A stretch of 64,000 nucleotides of DNA from Stenotrophomonas maltophilia (GTDB lineage: Bacteria; Pseudomonadota; Gammaproteobacteria; Xanthomonadales; Xanthomonadaceae). Of this stretch, positions 10,784-20,237 are shown one piece after another. The stretch is from contig NZ_CP090423.1 in NCBI RefSeq assembly GCF_023518235.1, positions 248,001 through 312,000 on the forward strand. Direction: 5' to 3'. The position numbers and the translations under genes are program-made. The notes below the pieces were generated by a model. The model had not been told where the DNA came from, ran no database searches, and saw only the letters and a list, made by a program, of their open reading frames with translations. Numbering within the stretch: the stretch's first letter is position 1; each line of letters begins with the position of its first letter.

Positions 10784-10799
10784 TGGACTATACCGTCCA
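10784..10799. promoter_or_regulatory. Inverted repeat over the -10 element of the tetR-efflux operon
   Basis: On the minus strand TGGAC and GTCCA arms flank GGTATA. The TATAGT -10 (10792-10787) lies inside, so a dimer bound here would block the promoter. The -35 region is poor, which suits a weak, tightly repressed promoter. The operator role is inferred. Confidence 0.55.
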
Positions 10800-10987
10800 G
10801 TTCAGCATTGTGGAATCGAATGGGTGTGGCTGCGTGTGTCTTCCGGTAACACGCTTTGCCGATCCTGTCGGAAGTGCTGCGGAGGGCGCCGGGACCATAC
10901 CGGTGCGAACTGAATAGGCGTCTAAACCGCAGCAAACCCGAATCTGCTTATTCCGTCCTGCAGCAAGGCCTTTTCGTGCGGTAGGGC

Positions 10988-10993
10988 TACAAT
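10988..10993 (+). promoter_or_regulatory. Candidate -10 (TACAAT) for the glutamate dehydrogenase gene
   Basis: TACAAT lies 36 bases before the ATG at 11030. The -35 region is not recognisable. The rest of 10800-11029 shows no gene. Confidence 0.4.
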
Positions 10994-11029
10994 TTCATTT
11001 TCCCAACTGAGCAAGCGCATCGCTCTGCC

Positions 11030-14000
11030 ATGAAACCGCAAAAAACCGCAGCCAAGACCGTGAAAAACAAGACCAAACCAGCAGAGTCGGAGGTCGCAGT
11101 GACCGCTGGTTTCTCCCTGGAGCCGGTGTACACGGCCTTGCGCAAGCGCTACCCCGCGGCCGCACAGGCCGAAGCAGTGGCCTTTGCCACTGGCTTCTAC
11201 AAGCGCATGGAGTCGGACGAGTTCCCGCACCACAGCGCTGAAGAGTGGGCCGCTCTCGCGGCTGAGACGCTGGAATTCGCCCGTGCCCGCAAGGCCGGCA
11301 AGGCCAACGTCCGCGTGTTCAATCCGACCGCCAAGGCCAATGGTTGGGAATCGCCGCACACCGTGCTGCAGATCGTCAACGACGACATGCCGTTCCTGGT
11401 CGACACCGTCACCATGTCGCTGGCCGAGCAGGGCGTGGGCGTCCACGTGCTGGGCCATCCGGTGCTGCACTTCAGTCGCGACAAGGCCGGCAAGCTGCTC
11501 AAGGTCGGCGAGGGTGATGCCGAGTCGGTGATGCTGCTGGAGATCGACCGCCAGCCGGCCGAAGCCATGGCCGCCATCGAGCAGGCCATCAACAAGGCGC
11601 TGGATGAAGTGCGTGCGATCGTGCGCGACTGGCAGCCGATGAAGGACAAGGCACTGGCGCTGGCCGACGACCTGGGCAGCCGCCAGCTGCCGGTCGACGA
11701 TGCCTCGCGCAAGGAAGCACAGGAGTTCCTGCGCTGGGCCGCCGACAACCACTTCACCTTCTTCGGCTACCGCGAATACCGCGTCGAGAAGCAGGGCAAG
11801 GAAGACGTGCTGGCGCCGCTGAACGACACCGGCCTGGGCCTGATGCGCGGCAAGGACAAGTCCGCCGCCCGTCCGGTCAAGACCCTGGCCGCGCAGGGCC
11901 TGAACGCCACGTCCGGGCTGAAGGACGCGCTGATCCTGACCAAGACCAATGCCCGTTCGCGCGTGCACCGCGCCGGCTACATGGACTACATCGGCGTGCT
12001 GGAATTCGACGCCAAGGGCAAGATCATCGGCGAGCAGCGCTTCCTTGGCCTGTTCACCTCCAGCGCCTACAACCGCCGCCCGTGGGAAATCCCGCTGGTG
12101 CGCCAGCGCCACGAACACGTGATGAAGCAGTCCGGCCTGGCCCCGGCCAGCCACAGTGGCAAGGCGCTGCGCCACATTCTGGAAACCCTGCCGCGCGAAG
12201 AGCTGTTCCAGTCCAGCGAGGACGAACTGCTGCGCACCGCGATGGGCGTGCTGGGTCTGCAGGAGCGCGTGCGCAGCCGCCTGTTCCTGCGCCGCGACAA
12301 GTACAGCCGTTTCATTTCCGCGCTGGTCTACCTGCCGCGCGAGCGCTTCAACACCGACGTGCGCCTGCGCATCGAGGCCATGCTGAAGGACGCGCTGCAC
12401 GGTGAGTACGTGGACAGCTCGGTGGTGCTGGGTGAATCGCCGCTGGCGCAGGTGCACCTGATCGTGCGCCCGAAGCCGGGCGAAATGCTCGACGTCGATA
12501 CCGCCGAACTGGAACAGAAGCTGGCCCAGGTGCTGCGCAACTGGCAGGACGACCTGCGTGAAGCGCTGGTGTCGCGCCATGGCGAAACAGAAGGCCTGCG
12601 CATCGCTGCCCGCATCGGCAAGGCGCTGCCGGCCGGCTACATCGAAGACAACAGCACCGCCGTTGCCGCCAATGATGTCAGCCAGCTCGACGCGCTGACC
12701 GGCCCGGACGACCTGCGCCTGAGCCTGCAGGCGGTGCCGCGCGAAAGCGGTGATGGCCTGCGCCTGAAGCTGTACCGCCAGCTGGACGACATTCCGCTGT
12801 CGGACGCGCTGCCGATGATGGAAAACATGGGCCTGCGCGTGATCGCCGAGCGTCCGTACCGCCTGTCGGTCGACAACGCGCCGGTGTATGTGCAGGACTT
12901 CGAAGTCGAATCGACCGCCGGTGCAATCGATGCCGCCAGCGTCGATGAAGCCTTCGGTGAGACCTTCGCCCGCGTCTGGCACGGCGATGCCGAGAACGAC
13001 GGCTTCAACCGCCTGGTGCTGGCCGCCGGCCTGCACTGGCGACAGGTCGCCATGCTGCGTGGCTACTGCAAGTACCTGCTGCAGACCGGCGTGCCGTTCT
13101 CGCAGGCCTACGTGGAAGGCACCTTCGCCCGTTACCCGCTGCTGGCGCGCCTGCTGGTGGAACTGTTCGAAGCCCGCTTCGATCCGGCCACCGGCCACGA
13201 GAGCAAGGATGACATCGCCGCTGGCCAGGCCCAGCTGAAGGCCCACCTCGATGTGCTGGCTGCCGGCGACGAGGCCACCCTGAAGGTCCTCAAGACCGTG
13301 GTCGACGCCCGCAAGGGTGATCGCGATGCACAGATGCAGGCCGCGCGAGATGCGCTGCTGAAGCTGATGGACCGCGTGTCCAGCCTGGACGAGGACCGCA
13401 TCCTGCGCTCGTTCATGGGCGTGATCGACGCGACCCTGCGTACCAGCTACTACCAGACCGATGCCAATGGCCAGCACGGCCATGTCATCAGCTTCAAGTT
13501 CGATTCGGCGCTGGTGCCGGACCTGCCCAAGCCGCGCCCGTACCGCGAAATCTTCGTGTACGGCCCGCGCGTGGAAGGTACCCACCTGCGCTTCGGTGCC
13601 GTGGCCCGTGGCGGCCTGCGCTGGTCGGACCGCCGCGAGGACTTCCGTACCGAAGTGCTGGGCCTGGTCAAGGCGCAGATGGTGAAGAACACCGTGATCG
13701 TGCCGGTCGGCGCCAAGGGTGGCTTCTTCGCCAAGATGCCGCCGGTGAACGGTGATCGCGATGCGGTCTTCGCCAACGGCGTGGCCTGCTACAAGCTGTT
13801 CATCCAGGGCCTGCTGGACATCACCGACAACATCGTCAACAACAAGATCGTGCCGCCGGTGGATGTCGTGCGCCACGACATGGACGATCCGTACCTGGTG
13901 GTGGCCGCCGACAAGGGCACTGCGACCTTCTCCGACATCGCCAACGGCCTGGCCATCGCGCACGGCTTCTGGATGGGCGATGCCTTCGCCTCCGGCGGTT

Positions 14001-16006
14001 CGGTGGGTTACGACCACAAGGGCATGGGCATCACCGCACGCGGTGCGTGGGAGTCGGTCAAGCGCCACTTCCGTGCGCTGGGCCGTGACAGCCAGACCCA
14101 GGACTTCACCGCGGTCGGCGTCGGCGACATGTCCGGCGACGTGTTCGGCAACGGCATGCTGCTGTCGCGCCATATCCGCCTGGTGGCCGCCTTCGATCAC
14201 CGCCACATCTTCCTGGACCCGAACCCGGATGCGGCGACCTCGTTCGTCGAGCGTGAGCGCATGTTCACCGTGCCGCGTTCGAGCTGGGCCGACTACGATG
14301 CCAAGCTGATCAGCAAGGGCGGCGGCATCTTCCCGCGCAGCCTGAAGTCGATCGAGATCACCCCGCAGGTGCGTGAAGCGCTGGGCCTGGACGACAGCGT
14401 CAAGGCGTTGTCGCCGAACGATCTGATGAGCGCGATCCTGAAGGCACCGGTCGACCTGCTGTGGAACGGCGGCATCGGTACCTACGTCAAGGCTGCCAGC
14501 GAGCAGCACAGCGATGTCGGCGATCGCGCCAACAATGCGCTGCGCGTGAACGGTGGTGAGCTGCGCTGCAAGGTGGTGGGCGAGGGCGGCAACCTGGGCA
14601 TGACCCAGCTGGGCCGTATCGAAGCCGCGCAGGCCGGCGTGCTGCTCAACACCGACTTCATCGACAACTCGGCCGGTGTGGATACCTCCGACCATGAAGT
14701 CAACATCAAGATCCTGCTCAATGATGTGGTGCGGGCCAAGAAGCTGACCGTTGAACAGCGCAACAAGCTGCTGGCGTCGATGACCGACGAAGTGGCCGAG
14801 CTGGTGCTCAACGACAACTACCGCCAGAACCAGGCCCTGAGCCTGATGGAGCGGATGGCGGTCAAGCGCCTGGGCTCCAAGCAGCACTTCATCCGCACCC
14901 TGGAACAGCAGGGCCTGCTCGATCGCCAGATCGAGTTCCTGCCGTCCGATGCCGAGCTGTCCCAGCGCAAGGCACGCGGCCAGGGCCTGACCCGTCCGGA
15001 ACTGTCGGTGCTGCTGTCCTACTCCAAGCTGGTGGCGTTCGCCCAGCTGCTGGATTCGGACATTCCGGAAGACCCGTACCTGTCCAAGGAACTGCAGCGC
15101 TACTTCCCGACCCCGCTGCAGAAGAAGTATGCCGACGCGATGGAGCGTCACCGCCTGAAGCGTGAAATCATCGCCACGGCCGTGACCAACCAGACCATCA
15201 ACCGCATGGGCGCTACCTTCCTGATGCGCATGCAGGAAGACACCGGCCGTTCCATCGCCGAGGTGGCCAAGGCCTACACCATCAGCCGCGAAACGCTGGA
15301 TGCACGCGCGCTGTGGGCGCAGATCGATGCGCTCGACGGCAAGGTGCCGGAGTCGGTGCAGATCGACGCACTGGAAGTGATCTGGAAGCTGCAGCGTTCG
15401 TTCGTGCGCTGGCTGCTGTCGCGCCCGGGCGCGATGCCGGGCATCACCGAAGCGGTCAACCGCTACCAGGGTCCGTTCAACGACATCCGTGTCGCCTCGG
15501 GCGTGCTGCCGGATTCGCAGCGTCCGACCTACGAAGCCCTGGTGGCCGAGTGGAAGGAAAAGGGCCTGCCGTCCGCGCTGGCGCAGCAGCTGGCCGAACT
15601 GCACTTCCTGGAGCCGGCGTTCGACATCATCGAACTGGCCCGCACCCGCAAGCTGAAGCCGGTGGACGTGTCCAAGGTCCACTTCCGCCTTGGCGACGCC
15701 CTGCAGCTGCCGTGGCTGTTCGAGCAGGTCGACGCGCTGGAGGTCAACGGTCGTTGGCACGCGGTGGCACGTGGCGTGCTGCGTGACGAACTGGCGGCCA
15801 ACCACCGCAACCTGGCCGGCCAGGTGCTGGGCACCAAGGGCAGCAGCGCGGAGGCCAAGGTTGCAGCCTGGATGGGCCGTGACGACAACAGCCTGCGCTT
15901 CACCCTGGCGATGCTGGCCGAACTGGCCGAGCAGAAGACCCTGGACTACCCGACCGTCTCGGTCGCGGTGCAGCGCCTGGGCCAGCTGGCGGCACATGGC
16001 GCGTAA
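11030..16006 (+). CDS. NAD-specific glutamate dehydrogenase, large (180-kDa) type (1658 aa)
   Basis: This enzyme oxidises glutamate to 2-oxoglutarate and ammonium with NAD, mainly for catabolism of glutamate and its precursor amino acids. The length is typical of the large GDH class, which has a long regulatory N-terminal part (about residues 1-720), a dehydrogenase core and a C-terminal extension. Core marks are RFGAVARGGLRWSDR and VPVGAKGGFF (substrate region), VGVGDMSGDVFGNGMLLS in the nucleotide-binding domain, and LLWNGGIGTYVKA. The basic, Lys-rich N-terminus (MKPQKTAAKTVKNK) follows directly from the only plausible ATG. It is a single-gene unit ended by the hairpin at 16049-16070. Confidence 0.96.
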   Translation: MKPQKTAAKTVKNKTKPAESEVAVTAGFSLEPVYTALRKRYPAAAQAEAVAFATGFYKRMESDEFPHHSAEEWAALAAETLEFARARKAGKANVRVFNPTAKANGWESPHTVLQIVNDDMPFLVDTVTMSLAEQGVGVHVLGHPVLHFSRDKAGKLLKVGEGDAESVMLLEIDRQPAEAMAAIEQAINKALDEVRAIVRDWQPMKDKALALADDLGSRQLPVDDASRKEAQEFLRWAADNHFTFFGYREYRVEKQGKEDVLAPLNDTGLGLMRGKDKSAARPVKTLAAQGLNATSGLKDALILTKTNARSRVHRAGYMDYIGVLEFDAKGKIIGEQRFLGLFTSSAYNRRPWEIPLVRQRHEHVMKQSGLAPASHSGKALRHILETLPREELFQSSEDELLRTAMGVLGLQERVRSRLFLRRDKYSRFISALVYLPRERFNTDVRLRIEAMLKDALHGEYVDSSVVLGESPLAQVHLIVRPKPGEMLDVDTAELEQKLAQVLRNWQDDLREALVSRHGETEGLRIAARIGKALPAGYIEDNSTAVAANDVSQLDALTGPDDLRLSLQAVPRESGDGLRLKLYRQLDDIPLSDALPMMENMGLRVIAERPYRLSVDNAPVYVQDFEVESTAGAIDAASVDEAFGETFARVWHGDAENDGFNRLVLAAGLHWRQVAMLRGYCKYLLQTGVPFSQAYVEGTFARYPLLARLLVELFEARFDPATGHESKDDIAAGQAQLKAHLDVLAAGDEATLKVLKTVVDARKGDRDAQMQAARDALLKLMDRVSSLDEDRILRSFMGVIDATLRTSYYQTDANGQHGHVISFKFDSALVPDLPKPRPYREIFVYGPRVEGTHLRFGAVARGGLRWSDRREDFRTEVLGLVKAQMVKNTVIVPVGAKGGFFAKMPPVNGDRDAVFANGVACYKLFIQGLLDITDNIVNNKIVPPVDVVRHDMDDPYLVVAADKGTATFSDIANGLAIAHGFWMGDAFASGGSVGYDHKGMGITARGAWESVKRHFRALGRDSQTQDFTAVGVGDMSGDVFGNGMLLSRHIRLVAAFDHRHIFLDPNPDAATSFVERERMFTVPRSSWADYDAKLISKGGGIFPRSLKSIEITPQVREALGLDDSVKALSPNDLMSAILKAPVDLLWNGGIGTYVKAASEQHSDVGDRANNALRVNGGELRCKVVGEGGNLGMTQLGRIEAAQAGVLLNTDFIDNSAGVDTSDHEVNIKILLNDVVRAKKLTVEQRNKLLASMTDEVAELVLNDNYRQNQALSLMERMAVKRLGSKQHFIRTLEQQGLLDRQIEFLPSDAELSQRKARGQGLTRPELSVLLSYSKLVAFAQLLDSDIPEDPYLSKELQRYFPTPLQKKYADAMERHRLKREIIATAVTNQTINRMGATFLMRMQEDTGRSIAEVAKAYTISRETLDARALWAQIDALDGKVPESVQIDALEVIWKLQRSFVRWLLSRPGAMPGITEAVNRYQGPFNDIRVASGVLPDSQRPTYEALVAEWKEKGLPSALAQQLAELHFLEPAFDIIELARTRKLKPVDVSKVHFRLGDALQLPWLFEQVDALEVNGRWHAVARGVLRDELAANHRNLAGQVLGTKGSSAEAKVAAWMGRDDNSLRFTLAMLAELAEQKTLDYPTVSVAVQRLGQLAAHGA

Positions 16007-16011
16007 GTGAG

Positions 16012-16112
16012 GTAACGCCGGGCGCTGCCCGGCGAGCGTAAACCGGAACGGCCCCGCGAAAGCGGGGCCGTTCTGTTTCTGGGCACGTTCGCCGGGCCAT
16101 GCCCGGCGAGCG
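16012..16112. repeat. Two SMAG-type palindromes flanking a terminator
   Basis: Elements at 16012-16037 (GTAACGCCGGGC head) and 16088-16112 (CGCCGGGCC...GGCGAGCG) share a CGCCGGGC/GCCCGGCG stem. Related copies lie at 17930 and 29301. Confidence 0.7.
16049..16070 (+). terminator. Rho-independent terminator after glutamate dehydrogenase
   Basis: A perfect 9-bp stem CGGCCCCGC/GCGGGGCCG with a GAAA tetraloop is followed by TTCTGTTTCT, 43 bases after the stop codon. Confidence 0.85.
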
Positions 16113-16159
16113 CAGCGGTGCTCGGTTATGCTCTTGACCAGTTCCCCCCGGATCCACCG

Positions 16160-16933
16160 ATGAGCGACTCCCCCCGCATCGCTTTCCTGGCCAGCACCAC
16201 CGAACCGGCGCAGATGGCGCGTGCGGCGATGGTGTCGCGCTATGGCGACTACGCTCCCGAGCAGGCCGACGTGCTGTGCCCACTGGGCGGCGATGGCTTC
16301 ATGCTGCAGACGCTGCACCGGCACGGGCACCTGGGCAAGCCGGTGTTTGGCATGAAGCTGGGGACCGTCGGCTTCCTGATGAACCAGTACCGCGGCGACG
16401 ATGACGTGCATGCCCGCATCGCCCGCGCCGAGCCGGCCCATCTGCGCCCGCTGGAAATGGTGGCACTGACCGAATCGGGCACCAGCACCGGTTCGCTGGC
16501 GTACAACGATGTCTCGCTGTTGCGCCAGACCCGGCAGGCGGCACACATCGGCATCGACCTCAACGGCCAGGAGCGGGTGGCCGAGCTGATCGGCGACGGC
16601 GTGCTGGTGGCCACCCCGGCCGGCAGTACCGCCTACAACTATTCCGCGCATGGCCCGGTGCTGCCGCTGGGTTCGCACACCATCGCCTTGACGCCGTTGG
16701 CCCCGTACCGGCCACGGCGCTGGCGCGGCGCGATCCTCAAGGCCGACACCGAGGTGCGCTTCCGCGTGCTCGATCCGTACAAGCGCCCGGTCAGTGTCAC
16801 CGCCGATTCGCACGAGACCCGTGATGTGGTGGAGGTGACCATCCGCGAGTCGAAGGACCGCCGGGTGACGCTGCTGTTCGACCCGGAGCACAATCTGGAA
16901 GACCGGATCCTGAGCGAACAGTTCGTTTTTTGA
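16160..16933 (+). CDS. nadK: NAD kinase (257 aa)
   Basis: NAD kinase phosphorylates NAD to NADP using ATP or polyphosphate in the cytoplasm. The family's GGDG motif lies at 43-46 ([10 protein letters not shown], catalytic Asp45), the ND motif in YNDVSLL, and the Gly-rich [15 protein letters not shown] segment follows. I chose the ATG at 16160, which gives the usual [12 protein letters not shown] start; an upstream ATG would add 14 residues with no family support. A TATGCT at 16127-16132 is a possible -10. The 5'-nucleotidase gene follows by 47 bp, so the two may be co-transcribed. Confidence 0.95.
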   Translation: MSDSPRIAFLASTTEPAQMARAAMVSRYGDYAPEQADVLCPLGGDGFMLQTLHRHGHLGKPVFGMKLGTVGFLMNQYRGDDDVHARIARAEPAHLRPLEMVALTESGTSTGSLAYNDVSLLRQTRQAAHIGIDLNGQERVAELIGDGVLVATPAGSTAYNYSAHGPVLPLGSHTIALTPLAPYRPRRWRGAILKADTEVRFRVLDPYKRPVSVTADSHETRDVVEVTIRESKDRRVTLLFDPEHNLEDRILSEQFVF

Positions 16934-16980
16934 GGACAATAGGCCGCCGGCCCCGCCGACCGCTTGAAGGACCCCCACCG

Positions 16981-17925
16981 ATGGGCGACAACTCCCCCCG
17001 TTTGCTGACCGTCGCGGTGACCTCGCGCGCGCTGTTCGATCTGGAAGAAAGCCATGCGCTGTTCGAGAGCGATGGCGTGGCGGCCTATGCCGAATTCCAG
17101 CGCCAGCATGAGGACGACATCCTCGGCCCGGGCGTGGCCTTTCCGGTGGTGCGCAAGCTGCTGGCGCTGAACCAGGGCGCCAGCCCGGAGAACCCGCGGG
17201 TCGAGGTGATCCTGTTGTCGCGCAACTCGGCCGATACCGGCCTGCGCATTTTCAATTCGATCCAGCACTATGGCCTGGGCATCATCCGTGCAACTTTCAC
17301 CGCCGGCGAGCCGACCTGGCCGTATGTGAAGCCGTTCGGTACCGACCTGTTCCTGTCGGCCAATCCGGAATCGGTGCGCAGCGCGCTGCGCCACGGCATC
17401 GCCGCAGCGACGATCCTGCCCAAGCCACCGGGTGAGACCGCGGCGGCGGCAGCCGACCAGATCGACATTGGCCGCCCGGCCGGCCAGCTGCGCATCGCCT
17501 TCGACGGCGACGCGGTGATCTTCGGCGATGAAAGCGAGCGCATCTCACGCGAGCAGGGCGTGGAAGCATTCGGCCGCCACGAGCGTGAGCGCGCCCGTGA
17601 GCCACTGAGCGGCGGTCCGTTCCGTGGTTTCCTGTCGGCCCTGCATACGCTGCAGGAAGTGTTCCCGGCCGGCGAAAGCGCACCGATCCGCACCGCGCTG
17701 GTCACCGCGCGTTCGGCGCCGGCGCACGAGCGGGTGATCCGCACGCTGCGTGAGTGGGGCGTGCGCCTGGATGAGGCGCTGTTCCTCGGTGGGCGCCACA
17801 AGGGACCGTTCCTGCAGGCCTTCGGTGCCGACATCTTCTTCGACGATTCACAGCACAACATCGACAGCGCGCGCGAACACGTGGCCGCCGGTCACGTCCC
17901 GCACGGTGTCGCCAACGAGGGGTGA
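16981..17925 (+). CDS. 5'-nucleotidase of the PF06189 family (314 aa)
   Basis: The sequence fits the 5'-nucleotidase family related to eukaryotic cytosolic 5'-nucleotidase I, which dephosphorylates nucleoside monophosphates. An N-terminal TSRALFDLEESHALFE segment starts the HAD-like fold, a central RIAFDGDAVIFGDESE holds the acidic pair expected at the active site, and the C-terminal FFDDSQHNID contains conserved Asp. The ATG at 16981 has AAGGA eight bases upstream. Its place behind nadK suggests a nucleotide-pool role, but the preferred substrate is unknown. Confidence 0.85.
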   Translation: MGDNSPRLLTVAVTSRALFDLEESHALFESDGVAAYAEFQRQHEDDILGPGVAFPVVRKLLALNQGASPENPRVEVILLSRNSADTGLRIFNSIQHYGLGIIRATFTAGEPTWPYVKPFGTDLFLSANPESVRSALRHGIAAATILPKPPGETAAAAADQIDIGRPAGQLRIAFDGDAVIFGDESERISREQGVEAFGRHERERAREPLSGGPFRGFLSALHTLQEVFPAGESAPIRTALVTARSAPAHERVIRTLREWGVRLDEALFLGGRHKGPFLQAFGADIFFDDSQHNIDSAREHVAAGHVPHGVANEG

Positions 17926-17929
17926 CCAT

Positions 17930-17953
17930 CGCCGGGCCCTGCCCGGCGAGCGC
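17930..17953. repeat. SMAG-type palindrome
   Basis: CGCCGGGCC and its inverted copy flank CT, followed by GAGCGC. It lies in the convergent gap after the 5'-nucleotidase gene and can form a hairpin. Confidence 0.7.
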
Positions 17954-17965
17954 AGGGCAGCGGGG

Positions 17966-18517
17966 CTACGGGCTGCCCGACATCCCCAACTGCAGGTCCA
18001 CCACCTTCCAGCGCAGGCCCTGCGGTTCCAGCACGACCTTCAATGGCGGCTGGCCGGGGCCGCGATCGACGTCGATCACGAAGCGGTCCAGCGCTTCGAA
18101 ATGGTGCTCGGCGTTCTTCAGTGGCCGAGCCGGTTCGGTCGGGCCGAAGGCGTCGCCGCCCTGCAGCTCATTGCGGCCGCGTTTCCACAGCACGTGGCCC
18201 TGCAGCATCGCACCGATCCCGGCCGGGGTGACCATGGTGTCCACGGCGGCACCACCCAGCTGGTCGCCCAGGCCGTAGAGGAGGGCGCCGAATGGGCTGG
18301 CCGCCACATCCGGACCGGCCTGGCGTACCAGGTAGTCGTTGAGCTGGGCGCGCAGGCTGCTGCGAACGCGCGGGAAGTCCACGTAGCGCTCAAGGCGCGC
18401 GGTGTCACGCTGCTCGATGGCTTTGGACAGGCCGTTGACGGCCACGTAGGGGCCGCCAAACCACCAGGCCGCCAGTGCCAGGACCAGCAGGATTGCGAGG
18501 GCAGTGAGCTTTTTCAT
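17966..18517 (-). CDS. DUF2939 family membrane-anchored or secreted protein (183 aa)
   Basis: The function is unknown. The protein starts MKKLTALAILLVLALAAWWF, a signal peptide or single N-terminal anchor, and the rest should be periplasmic. The pattern AVNGLSKAIEQRDTARLERY followed by DFPRVRSSLRAQLND matches DUF2939. The ATG at 18517 is preferred because the signal sequence begins there; the frame is open 15 codons further up without reason to use them. It is the last gene of the minus-strand train, 41 bp after the aldo/keto reductase. Confidence 0.82.
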   Translation of the reverse strand: MKKLTALAILLVLALAAWWFGGPYVAVNGLSKAIEQRDTARLERYVDFPRVRSSLRAQLNDYLVRQAGPDVAASPFGALLYGLGDQLGGAAVDTMVTPAGIGAMLQGHVLWKRGRNELQGGDAFGPTEPARPLKNAEHHFEALDRFVIDVDRGPGQPPLKVVLEPQGLRWKVVDLQLGMSGSP

Positions 18518-18558
18518 GCCCCCAGACTGCCGCAACAGCGGCCGTGCCGGGTGAAGAC

Positions 18559-19551
18559 TCAATGACTGGGGGAGCCGCGGCCATCTCCGAAGGCGTCCAC
18601 CAGTTGCTGGCGCTCGGCAGCGCTCAGCGCCTCCGGCCGTGTGGCCAGCACTTCATCCAGGCTGCCGATGCGGGTGGTGCCGAGGATCCCGCTGGCCACG
18701 CCGGCGTGGCCCAGCGCGTAGGCGAAGGCGGTCTGCGCCGGGCGCTGGCTGTTGATCGCGGCCACGGCGCTGCGCATGCTGCGGGCGCTGTGCATCAGTT
18801 GCCGGCTGCTGGGTTTGAGCCAGGCACGCGCCAGGTACCAACCATCGGCCAGCCGCGGCAGGCGCGGGCGCGCGGGCAGCAGGTGGCCCTGTGCCAGCAC
18901 CGTGCCTGCCAGCACGCCGATGCCGGCGGCGTGCAGCTGGTCGATCAGCGGTTCGCGGTCCTGCTGCAGGGCGTTGTAGTCCAGCAGCACCACATCGAAG
19001 GCGGTGGGGTGGGCGATCATCCAGCGCAAGGTCGATGCGGAGTGGGTGTTGATGCCGGTGTGCCGGATCAGCCCACGCTCGCGCAGGCGTTGCAGCGCGG
19101 CCAGCAGATCGTCGTTGATGTCGTGTTCGCTGGCGCCATGCAGCTGGTAGATGTCCAGATGGTCCAGGCCGAGGTTGCGCAGCGAGGCTTCGCAACTGGC
19201 GGTGATGGCCGCAGGCGAGAAGTTGCGCTGCTCGGCACCGCTGATGCCGGCCTGGCCGGTCAGCGTGCCGCCCTTGCTGGAGATCACCAGCGCATCGCGC
19301 GGGTAGTGCTTCAGCAGCGGGCGAAGAATGCGGCCCAGGCGCGGCTCGGCATGGAAGCCGGAGTAGTTGTGCCCGGTGTCCAGCAGGTTCACGCCATGGG
19401 CCAATGCATGCGCGACCACGGCTGCCGCCGACGCTTCGGGAAAGCGGCGATGGCCCCAGAACCCGGAGCAACCCAGGCCGACCGGTGAAACCGCCAGGCC
19501 TGTACGGCCCAGCACTCGCCGCTGGCGCGCCAGCGCAGGCTGCGGCGACAT
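18559..19551 (-). CDS. Aldo/keto reductase (330 aa)
   Basis: This is an NADPH-dependent oxidoreductase of the AKR superfamily. The TIM barrel begins RRVLGRTGLAVSPVGLGCSG. The catalytic set is visible as LLDTGHNYS (Asp, Tyr), SSKGG (Lys) and the HG pair in IYQLHGASE. The C-terminal GTTRIGSLDEVLA is the NADP phosphate loop. The frame stays open to 19875, but the ATG at 19551 is the likely start: it overlaps the TGA of the DUF2461 gene by one base and the barrel begins just after it. The physiological substrate cannot be told. Confidence 0.9.
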   Translation of the reverse strand: MSPQPALARQRRVLGRTGLAVSPVGLGCSGFWGHRRFPEASAAAVVAHALAHGVNLLDTGHNYSGFHAEPRLGRILRPLLKHYPRDALVISSKGGTLTGQAGISGAEQRNFSPAAITASCEASLRNLGLDHLDIYQLHGASEHDINDDLLAALQRLRERGLIRHTGINTHSASTLRWMIAHPTAFDVVLLDYNALQQDREPLIDQLHAAGIGVLAGTVLAQGHLLPARPRLPRLADGWYLARAWLKPSSRQLMHSARSMRSAVAAINSQRPAQTAFAYALGHAGVASGILGTTRIGSLDEVLATRPEALSAAERQQLVDAFGDGRGSPSH

Positions 19552-20237
19552 CAGAATTCCAGGTCCAATGCCGCGCACAGGTAGTCGACGAACGGGCCCA
19601 GCCCGGCCAGGTCCTTGCCCAGCGTGGACAACAGGCGCGGCCCGGTCATCGTGGCGTCGTCCAGCGAGCGCCACATCACCCAGTTGCGATGCTTGAGGTC
19701 GTCGATGAACTCGAAGTCGGCCGGGAAGCCGCGCGGCGGGCGCACCAGCTTCTCGCTTTCCTCGAAATCGAAGCGCTTGCGCAGGGCCGGTGCATGCGCG
19801 GCGGCCTTCCAGCTGCCCGGGTTGTCGAGGATGAAATGGCGCACGCGGCGCTGGGTCTCCGGCTCCGGGTGCCACAGGCCTGCGCCGACGAAGCTCTCGC
19901 CCGGCTGCAGATGCACGTAGAACGAGGGCGCGGCCACTTCGCGGCGGCGCTCATGGAACAGACGCGCGCCCTGCCAGGTCTTGTAGGGCGACTTGTCGTT
20001 GGAAAAACGTGCGTCGCGATGGATGCGGAACAGCGAGCCACCGACGCCACGGGTATCGGCGCGGAAGTGCTCGCTGACCTCGGCCAGCGCCGGTTGCAGA
20101 TCGCCCAGCAGGCGCAGGAACGGCTGCCGCACGTGGTCTTCGTACTGCTGGCGGTGGTCGTTGAACCAGGCCTTGTCGTTGTGCCGCGCGAGGCTGCGCA
20201 GGAACCTGAAGCTGGCGTCCGAGAAATAGGTACTCAC
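19551..20237 (-). CDS. DUF2461 (TIGR02453 family) protein (228 aa)
   Basis: This is a conserved cytoplasmic family without a known activity. Recognisable stretches are FRFLRSLARHNDKAWFNDHR at the start, then SLFRIHRDARFSNDKSPYKT in the middle and PPRGFPADFEFIDDLKHRNW near the end. The length is normal. Its ATG overlaps the sbcB stop region by 4 bp and its own stop overlaps the aldo/keto reductase start, so it sits in a translationally coupled chain. Confidence 0.85.
   Translation of the reverse strand: MSTYFSDASFRFLRSLARHNDKAWFNDHRQQYEDHVRQPFLRLLGDLQPALAEVSEHFRADTRGVGGSLFRIHRDARFSNDKSPYKTWQGARLFHERRREVAAPSFYVHLQPGESFVGAGLWHPEPETQRRVRHFILDNPGSWKAAAHAPALRKRFDFEESEKLVRPPRGFPADFEFIDDLKHRNWVMWRSLDDATMTGPRLLSTLGKDLAGLGPFVDYLCAALDLEF

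Noticed and set aside
10922..16978. A 2018-codon open frame on the minus strand
   Set aside because: It lies exactly opposite glutamate dehydrogenase and nadK. The translation is a low-complexity His/Gln/Arg/Val mix, the usual antisense shadow of GC-rich genes whose third positions are G or C.
18559..19875. A 438-residue version of the aldo/keto reductase
   Set aside because: The extra N-terminal part lies wholly opposite to or inside the DUF2461 gene and is not part of the AKR fold. The ATG at 19551 forms a TGATG junction.
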